From Caldilineaceae bacterium (lineage in GTDB: Bacteria > Chloroflexota > Anaerolineae > Caldilineales > Caldilineaceae), in assembly GCA_015494005.1 (NCBI GenBank), contig WGCB01000417.1, forward strand, positions 1-5,881: a stretch of DNA of 5,881 nucleotides, read 5' to 3'. Within the stretch, counting starts at the first letter, position 1. Each line of letters opens with the position of its first letter. A model generated the notes under the pieces. The model worked only from the letters and a program-made list of their open reading frames with translations. It ran no database searches and was not told the origin of the DNA. Below are positions 1-4,466 of the stretch, in pieces. A program made the position numbers and the translations under genes.

Positions 1-72
1 CGCCGCTCGCCCCTGCTCCACGCGTGGAGGCGGAAGCCACGCCAGCAGCGGCAGGAGGGGCGGGGCCCATGA
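1..72 (+). CDS. Possible C-terminal tail of an upstream gene (5' end outside window)
   Basis: The frame beginning at base 1 is open to a TGA at 70-72, and 21 of its 23 sense codons end in G or C, the pattern of real genes in this GC-rich stretch. It would encode a very basic tail (LLHAWRRKPRQQRQEGRGP), as often seen at the cytoplasmic end of membrane proteins. A competing reading in the third frame runs to a TGA at 111-113. That one would overlap the ATG at 110 by ATGA, as the next gene junction does, but only about 60% of its codons end in G/C. No function can be assigned. The piece is too short for either frame to be certain. Confidence 0.3.
   Translation, partial: RRSPLLHAWRRKPRQQRQEGRGP
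16..29. repeat. 14-bp perfect palindrome
   Basis: CTCCACGCGTGGAG is identical to its reverse complement. It lies about 75 bp upstream of the PII-like gene. It could be an operator-type dyad, but it probably sits inside the end of the upstream coding region, where high GC makes such palindromes fairly likely by chance. A second pairing, CGTGG with CCACG a few bases downstream, competes with it. Confidence 0.35.
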
Positions 73-103
73 ACCGCCCAGATCCACGCCAGGGAGTGCT
101 GCC

Positions 104-517
104 ATGCACATGATCCTCTTCGTGCTCAACGACCCGGACAAGCTGGACGAGCTGCTGGACGCCTGGCACCAGGCCGGCATCCAGGGGGCCACCATCCTGG
201 AGAGCACGGGCATCTACCGCCGCCGCCCCCACCTGGTGGCTGCCCGCTACGCCTTCGGCTTCTCCTCCCTGGTGGAGAACCAGTCCAAGGGCCACTACAC
301 CCTCCTCACCATCGTGCCGGACGAGGCCCTGATCCAGCGCTGCCTGGAGGCCACGGAAGCCATCGTGGGGGATCTGGGCCAGCCCAACACCGGCGTCCTG
401 GCCGTCTGGCCCCTGGCCTTCACCAAAGGGGCGCGCAAGGAATTCAGCGCCCCACCCCAGGACGACTCAACCGACGAGCCCGCCTCGGATCCGCCGAGCC
501 AGGAGCCCGGGGCATGA
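104..517 (+). CDS. PII-like small signalling protein
   Basis: The 137-residue cytosolic protein has the beta-alpha-beta start of PII-family proteins. There is a first strand (MILFVLNDPDKLDELL), a helix, then a strand with GATILESTGI at about 28-37. A short basic loop replaces the long T-loop, and the final strand reads TGVLAVWPL at about 96-104. PII relatives are usually trimers that bind nucleotides and regulate a neighbouring transporter or enzyme. The last 28 residues are Pro/Asp/Ser-rich and probably disordered. AGGGAG (91-96) is 7 nt before this ATG. A second ATG at 110 would give the more typical family start MILFVLND and is a real alternative. The stop overlaps the start of the downstream exchanger by ATGA, so the target is probably that exchanger. 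The fold assignment is from motif memory. No ligand residues can be assigned. Confidence 0.7.
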   Translation: MHMILFVLNDPDKLDELLDAWHQAGIQGATILESTGIYRRRPHLVAARYAFGFSSLVENQSKGHYTLLTIVPDEALIQRCLEATEAIVGDLGQPNTGVLAVWPLAFTKGARKEFSAPPQDDSTDEPASDPPSQEPGA

Positions 518-1509
518 CCTGGATCACCTTCGGGATCAGCGCCGGGCTGACCATCCTGGCCGCCGTCAAGCTGGCCGAGTACGGGGACGTCATCGCGGTG
601 CGCACGGGGCTGGGCGGCATGTTCATCGGCACCCTGCTCCTGGCCGGAGCCACCTCCCTGCCCGAGTTCCTCACCATGATCAACGCCATCGATCAGGCCG
701 TGCCCTCCCTGGCCGCGGGGAACATCTTCGGCAGCTGCATGTTCAATATGTTCATGCTGGCCATCCTGGACCTGCTCCACCAGCGGCAGCGGATCCTGCG
801 GGCTGTGGCCCTGCGCCACGCCATCAGCGCGGGGATCGCCGTGCTCCTGGGCAGCCTGGCCCTCTTCTTCGTGCTGGCCAAGCTCCGGGTGGGCGTGGCC
901 TGGGTCGGGGCGGACAGCCTGGTGCTCATGCTGGTCTACGTGGGGGGCATGCGCCTGGTCAACCAGAGCAACCCGGCCGCCACCCCGGCAGCCCTCAGCC
1001 CGGAAGAGGAGGCGGCCCTGCCCACCCTGGCCCGGGCCCTCCTGGGCTTCGCCGGGGCCACGGCGGTGCTGGTCCTGGTGACGCCCTGGCTGGTGCAGAG
1101 CGCGGCCGCCATCGCGGAGGCCACAGGCGTGAGCACCGGTTTCGTCGGCGCGGCCCTGGTGGCCGTGGTCACCTCCCTGCCCGAAGTGGCCACCACCATC
1201 TCCGCGGCCCGCATCGGGGCCTACGACCTGGCCATCGGCAACCTGTTCGGGAGCAACGCCTTCAACATCTTCGCCCTGGGAGCCACGGACCTGTTCTACA
1301 CTGCCGGCCATTTCCTCAGCGATGTGGACCCGGTGATGACCCTGGCCGCGGTCCTGGGCGTGGTGCTGACCTCCATGGCCCTGGTGGGGAACGTAGCGCG
1401 GCTGGAGCGGCGCCTCCTCTTCATCGAGGTGGACGCGCTGCTCATCGCCCTGACCTACAGCCTGGGCATGTGGCTGCTCTACAGCCGGGGCCTGGTGGTG
1501 GCGGGATGA
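514..1509 (+). CDS. Sodium/calcium (CaCA family) exchanger, PII-linked
   Basis: This 331-residue integral membrane antiporter is predicted to swap Na+ or H+ for Ca2+ or a similar cation across the cytoplasmic membrane. It has the two inverted alpha repeats of the CaCA superfamily. Repeat 1 has GATSLPEF (45-52; Thr47, Ser48, Glu51) followed by GNIFGSCMFN (69-78). Repeat 2 has VVTSLPE (218-224; Thr220, Ser221, Glu224) followed by GNLFGSNAFN (242-251). The repeats are separated by an acidic cytoplasmic loop near residues 150-170 (PEEEA). Each half has about five hydrophobic segments, the expected family size. The start is firm: AGGAG at 501-505, 8 nt upstream, and an ATGA overlap with the PII-like gene, implying translational coupling. 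The usual GSN of repeat 1 is GSC here. The position matching Asp240 of the Methanocaldococcus exchanger appears to be Asn251. The transported ion is inferred from the family. Confidence 0.9.
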   Translation: MTWITFGISAGLTILAAVKLAEYGDVIAVRTGLGGMFIGTLLLAGATSLPEFLTMINAIDQAVPSLAAGNIFGSCMFNMFMLAILDLLHQRQRILRAVALRHAISAGIAVLLGSLALFFVLAKLRVGVAWVGADSLVLMLVYVGGMRLVNQSNPAATPAALSPEEEAALPTLARALLGFAGATAVLVLVTPWLVQSAAAIAEATGVSTGFVGAALVAVVTSLPEVATTISAARIGAYDLAIGNLFGSNAFNIFALGATDLFYTAGHFLSDVDPVMTLAAVLGVVLTSMALVGNVARLERRLLFIEVDALLIALTYSLGMWLLYSRGLVVAG

Positions 1510-1529
1510 GAGGGTGAAAACAGGGTGGG

Positions 1530-2534
1530 CTAAGGGGTGACGGGGACGTAGCCGCTGTTGAAGAGCCAGAAGTTGTAGGCGAAGTAGATGACCAGCAGGA
1601 TCAGGCCCTTCCAGCGGTTCATCAGGTGGGGTTTGGGGAGGGCCAGGACCAGGGGCAGCACGGCCACCAGGAGCATCACCGGGAAGTCCACCCGCAGCAT
1701 GTGGGTGGGGGCGGGCAGAGGACGCACCGTGGCGGTGATGCCGATAATGGCCAGCATGTTGAAGAGGTTGCTGCCCACCAGATTGCCCACCGCGATGTCC
1801 CCCTCCTTGCGCAGGACAGCCACCACGGACGTGGCCAGCTCCGGCAGGCTGGTCCCCAGGGCCACCACAGTAAGGCCGATGACCAGCTCGCTGACACCGA
1901 AGTAGCGGGCGATGAACTGGGCCGAGTCCACCAGCCAGTTGGCGCCCGTCACCAGCCCCACGATGCCCACGGTTACCAGCCCCAGGTTCCAGAACGCAGG
2001 CCGAACAGCCGCCTCGCCGTCCAGACTCTCCTCCACGTACTCCAGCACCTCCGACTGCTCCTCCAGGGGCAGCTCCCGGCTCAGAGTGTAGCTGAAATAG
2101 GTGAAGCCCAGCAGTCCGGCCATGAGCATGAGCCCTTCGGCCCGGTTGATCTGCCCGTCCGCGGCGAAGTAGACGAAGATCACCGAGACCAGGAGCATGA
2201 GGGGGTACTCCCGCTTCATGAGCTGGCGCTCCAGCTGGATCACCCGCAGCACGGCCACGATCCCCAGGATGAGGGCCAGGTTGGCGATGTTGCTGCCTAC
2301 CACGTTGCCGATGGCCAGCTCCGCCGCGGTGCCCCCCTCCAGATTGGCGATGAGGCTGACCAGCAGCTCCGGCAGGCTGGTGCCGAAGGCCACCACAGTC
2401 AGGCCGATGACCACCGGGGAGACGTCCAGGCGCAGGGCCAGACGGCTGGCGCCCCGGACCAGGAACTCCGCGCCGCCGGTGAGCAGGGCGAAGCCAGCCA
2501 CGAACAGGATCAGGTTGAGGAGCAGTGGGCTCAT
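1530..2534 (-). CDS. Sodium/calcium (CaCA family) exchanger, YrbG-like
   Basis: This 334-residue inner-membrane cation antiporter is closer in style to the E. coli YrbG group than the exchanger on the opposite strand. Repeat 1 has FGTSLPEL (50-57; Thr52, Ser53, Glu56) and GNVVGSNIAN (75-84). Repeat 2 has LGTSLPEL (225-232; Thr227, Ser228, Glu231) and GNLVGSNLFN (249-258). GGAEFLVRGA at 20-29 is the typical first-helix motif and VTGANWLVDSA at 194-204 its counterpart in the second half. An acidic, probably cytoplasmic loop (about 153-173) joins the halves. Residue 258, at the Asp240 position of the archaeal structure, is Asn. The start has only a weak upstream AGGA, 10 nt away. The gene follows miaB by 87 bp on the same strand with no visible promoter between them, so co-transcription is likely. 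It is convergent with the other exchanger, with 20 bp between stop codons. Confidence 0.92.
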   Translation of the reverse strand: MSPLLLNLILFVAGFALLTGGAEFLVRGASRLALRLDVSPVVIGLTVVAFGTSLPELLVSLIANLEGGTAAELAIGNVVGSNIANLALILGIVAVLRVIQLERQLMKREYPLMLLVSVIFVYFAADGQINRAEGLMLMAGLLGFTYFSYTLSRELPLEEQSEVLEYVEESLDGEAAVRPAFWNLGLVTVGIVGLVTGANWLVDSAQFIARYFGVSELVIGLTVVALGTSLPELATSVVAVLRKEGDIAVGNLVGSNLFNMLAIIGITATVRPLPAPTHMLRVDFPVMLLVAVLPLVLALPKPHLMNRWKGLILLVIYFAYNFWLFNSGYVPVTP

Positions 2535-2548
2535 GGAAAGGGTGTCCT

Positions 2549-2618
2549 GGGAGATGGAAGTTGGGAGCTGGAAGTTGGATGCTGGAAGTTGGAAGCTGGG
2601 AGCGAGAAGCTGGACGTT
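2549..2618. repeat. Degenerate heptamer tandem repeat (10 units)
   Basis: Ten consecutive 7-bp units run without a phase break. On the plus strand they are GGGAGAT, GGAAGTT, GGGAGCT, GGAAGTT, GGATGCT, GGAAGTT, GGAAGCT, GGGAGCG, AGAAGCT and GGACGTT. The consensus is GGAAGYT, or ARCTTCC on the strand that is transcribed. There is a hint of a 14-bp super-period, with T- and C-type units alternating. The array fills most of the gap between the miaB stop (2622) and the exchanger start (2534). In the transcript it would be a pyrimidine-rich, poorly structured linker. It resembles in style the short tandemly repeated heptanucleotides known from cyanobacteria. Confidence 0.85.
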
Positions 2619-2621
2619 GGG

Positions 2622-4142
2622 TCAGTCCGTTGGCGAGACGTCCCGGACGAAGCGGGCCTGCATGCTCCAAGGGCCGGTCCAGGTGATCTGGGCCTCCACC
2701 AGCCGCCCGCGCAGGGGCCGCTCCGAGTCGATGAAGACCAGCTTGTTCTGACGGGTGCGCCCCCGCCACTTCCCCTTGTGCCGGTCCTCCACCAGGACCT
2801 CCACCGTCTCGCCCAGGAGCCGGGCGTTGATCTCCCCGCAGACCTGCTCCTGCAGGGCCTCCAGGGCCTTGTGCCGGCGCACTTTCTCCTCCTCGGGCAC
2901 GTCGTCCGGCAGGAAGCGGGCGCTGGCCGTGCCGGGGCGGGGGCTGTACCGGGCCAGGTGGGCCTTGTCCAGCTTTAGGTCGGCCAGGAGCTGGTAGGTC
3001 TCCTCAAACTGCTCCGCGGTCTCGCCGCAGAAGCCCACGATGATGTCCGTGTTGATGGCCACCCCCGGGATCACCTCCCGGATGTGGGCCACCAGCTCCC
3101 GGTACTCCTGGTTGGTGTAGCCCCGCTTCATCCGGGCCAGGACCTCGTCGGAGCCGGCCTGGACGGGCACCTCGATGTGCTCGCAGACCTTGGGCAGGTC
3201 CCGCACCGCCTCCAGGATGCGGTCGGTCATGTAGTTGGGGTGGCTGGTGAGGAAGCGGATGCGCCACAGGCCCTCGATCTGGTGGACGGCCCGCAGCAGA
3301 TCCGCCAGGTCCGGCACGCTGGCCTCCGCCTGGCCGTCGTAGGCCTGGACGGTGGCGCTGTTGCCCAGCTCGCCCCGCCAGTCGTAGCCGTAGCGGTCCA
3401 CGATCTGGCCCAGGAGGGTCACCTCCCGCACGCCCTGGGCCACCAGGCCCTGGATCTCGGCCACGATCTCCTCCACCGGGCGGCTGCGCTCCACGCCCCG
3501 GCGGAAGGGGATGATGCAGAAGGTGCAGGCGTGGCTGCAGCCGTAGACGATGGGCACGTAGGCGGCCACCGGCGCTGGGCCGCTCAGGGCCAGGTGGCGG
3601 ATGGACTGGCCCGGCCCCTCCACGGCGGCCTGGTCCTGGAGGCGGTAGCGGCGCTGCAGCTGCTCCTGCTCCAGGCGGGAGGCCTCCGCGGCGATCTCCT
3701 CCTCCCGCAGGTGCCCCACCAGGGGGCTGGCCTCGCTGGGGGGCATGAAGACATCCACGAAGGGGAAGCGGGCCTGGAGCTTGGGGCTGGGCTTGACGCC
3801 CACCATGCAGCCCATGAGGGCCAGGGTGCGGCCCGGGCGACGCTGCTTCCAGGGCTTCAGGCTACCCAGCTTGCCCACGGCCTTGTTCTCCGCGCTCTGG
3901 CGCACCACGCAGGTGTTGAGGACCACCACCTGGGCCTGGTCCAGGTCGTCCGTGGGCTCGTAGCCCAGCTTCTCCAGCTCCGCGGCCACGTGGTTGCTGT
4001 CGGCCACGTTCATCTGGCAGCCGATGGTCCAGATGTGGTACTTGGGGGCCTCCCCGGGCGTAGTTCGGCCCTGGGTGGCCGTCTCGGTGATCTCGGAAAC
4101 CTCCGAGATCGTCGGGGTTGAGGTCCGGCTTGGTCGTGTCAT
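2622..4142 (-). CDS. miaB: MiaB-like tRNA methylthiotransferase
   Basis: This 506-residue radical SAM enzyme should add a methylthio group to i6A37 of tRNA, giving ms2i6A. The N-terminal UPF0004 domain carries the three Cys for the second Fe-S cluster: Cys42 (IGCQMN), Cys78 (NTCVVR) and Cys112 (MGCMV). The radical SAM motif is Cys202, Cys206 and Cys209 (GCSHACTFC). Further on come VPVQAGSDEVL, MKRGYT and TDIIVGFCGET. The C-terminal TRAM domain occupies about 445-502. NTCVVRQSAENK favours MiaB over RimO or MtaB. However, the motif usually LLGQNVN reads LLGQIVD (243-249), and there is a roughly 20-residue insertion after it. The ATG at 4142 is chosen because AGGAAAGGA precedes it. A GTG at 4226 in the same frame lies about 12 nt from the predicted transcription start and lacks a site. 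The first 33 residues are a Thr/Ser-rich extension. It is the first gene of a probable two-gene unit with the downstream exchanger. Confidence 0.88.
   Translation of the reverse strand: MTRPSRTSTPTISEVSEITETATQGRTTPGEAPKYHIWTIGCQMNVADSNHVAAELEKLGYEPTDDLDQAQVVVLNTCVVRQSAENKAVGKLGSLKPWKQRRPGRTLALMGCMVGVKPSPKLQARFPFVDVFMPPSEASPLVGHLREEEIAAEASRLEQEQLQRRYRLQDQAAVEGPGQSIRHLALSGPAPVAAYVPIVYGCSHACTFCIIPFRRGVERSRPVEEIVAEIQGLVAQGVREVTLLGQIVDRYGYDWRGELGNSATVQAYDGQAEASVPDLADLLRAVHQIEGLWRIRFLTSHPNYMTDRILEAVRDLPKVCEHIEVPVQAGSDEVLARMKRGYTNQEYRELVAHIREVIPGVAINTDIIVGFCGETAEQFEETYQLLADLKLDKAHLARYSPRPGTASARFLPDDVPEEEKVRRHKALEALQEQVCGEINARLLGETVEVLVEDRHKGKWRGRTRQNKLVFIDSERPLRGRLVEAQITWTGPWSMQARFVRDVSPTD
4089..4110 (-). 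other. Perfect 9-bp hairpin early in miaB mRNA
   Basis: GATCTCGGA and TCCGAGATC are exact inverted repeats around a 4-nt loop, within codons 11-18 of miaB (ISEVSEIT). On the mRNA the 5' arm and loop include GGAGG, so a Shine-Dalgarno-like stretch is buried in the stem. No start codon follows at a useful distance, so an internal start is unlikely. The repeated SE-I/V coding pattern may itself create the symmetry. Confidence 0.5.
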
Positions 4143-4146
4143 AGGT

Positions 4147-4155
4147 TCCTTTCCT
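4147..4155 (-). promoter_or_regulatory. Ribosome binding site that fixes the miaB start
   Basis: On the minus strand AGGAAAGGA ends 4 nt before the ATG at 4142; its first AGGA is 9 nt away. GGAGGA lies just further upstream (4157-4162). Nothing comparable precedes the in-frame GTG at 4226. Confidence 0.7.
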
Positions 4156-4244
4156 GTCCTCCGGTGTAGGCCGGGCAGGGTGAAGATGCACGGGGGGATC
4201 CAGGCGGGCAGGCGTTGGCGTCCCACACGGATCCGCGAAAAAGA

Positions 4245-4273
4245 ATTGTATCGGGGCGGGGCCTGGGTGTCAA
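4245..4273 (-). promoter_or_regulatory. Sigma-70-type promoter of miaB
   Basis: On the minus strand TTGACA (4273-4268) is a perfect -35 box. It is followed by exactly 17 bp and then TACAAT (4250-4245), which matches five of six -10 positions. Transcription should start near 4238, giving a leader of about 96 nt before the miaB ATG. The spacer is extremely GC-rich. No operator-like repeat is obvious over the boxes. Confidence 0.82.
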
Positions 4274-4288
4274 CAAAGTCAGGACCTC

Positions 4289-4327
4289 AAAAAACATCCA
4301 CCGCCCTCTGGGACGAGAGGCGGTGGA
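4289..4327 (-). terminator. Rho-independent terminator of the regulator gene
   Basis: Read on the minus strand, TCCACCGCC pairs with GGCGGTGGA (9 bp). The stem is extended by TCT/AGA past a single bulged C, the loop is 6 nt, and three bases after the stem come six T residues (4294-4289). It lies about 140 bp after the regulator's stop codon and only 15 bp before the -35 box of the miaB promoter, so it insulates the two units. Confidence 0.8.
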
Positions 4328-4363
4328 CAGAGCGGAGGGAAGGCTGGGCCATCGGAGGCGAGG

Positions 4364-4453
4364 GAAGTTCGAGACTGGTTGCAAATGGTCCGGGAACTGG
4401 AGACGATTTTCGGCCGCAAGGTGGACCTGGTAGAACGACGCCAGGTAGAACAG
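4364..4453 (+). pseudogene. Remnant of an MNT-type minimal nucleotidyltransferase
   Basis: About 30 codons in one frame read VRDWLQMVRELETIFGRK, then VDLVERRQVEQ. The pattern (M/L)xxELExxFGRKVDLVxRRxVEQ is what I recognise from the C-terminal half of small MNT-domain nucleotidyltransferases, which in MntA-HepT type pairs adenylylate and neutralise a HEPN-domain toxin. The catalytic N-terminal half (GSxxxGxxxxDSD-type motif) is missing, and so is the tail that normally follows VEQ. The flanking in-frame sequence does not resemble the family. No HEPN gene is adjacent. It lies in opposite orientation between the regulator's stop and its terminator. It is most likely a decayed leftover. A functional short peptide from the ATG at 4385 (39 residues) is possible but has no clear ribosome binding site. 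Confidence 0.55.
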
Positions 4454-4466
4454 GAACTACAGGGGG

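Noticed and set aside
295..2769. 824-codon open frame on the minus strand spanning three genes
   Set aside because: It is a high-GC shadow frame. Its Gly/Pro/His/Gln/Arg-rich translation has no domain, and it runs antisense or out of frame to clear exchanger genes and through the heptamer array.
1626..2978. 450-codon open frame on the plus strand
   Set aside because: It is antisense to the YrbG-like exchanger and the end of miaB, with a His/Gln/Gly-rich composition typical of complementary-frame artefacts.
3084..4121. 345-codon plus-strand frame opposite miaB
   Set aside because: The opposite strand has unmistakable MiaB motifs, and this frame gives a low-complexity Leu/Gly/His-rich product.
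4143..4226. N-terminal extension of MiaB to a GTG at 4226
   Set aside because: The GTG is about 12 nt from the predicted transcription start and has no ribosome binding site. The ATG at 4142 has a strong one, and the extra 28 residues match nothing in the family.
4196..4234. Two GGATCC palindromes in the miaB leader
   Set aside because: The hexamers are isolated and lack extended pairing, so this does not form a convincing riboswitch or operator.
4429..4451. Direct repeat GGTAGAAC, twice, 15 bp apart
   Set aside because: Both copies fall in codons of the nucleotidyltransferase remnant (LVE and QVEQ). There are only two copies, so iterons or an operator are not supported.
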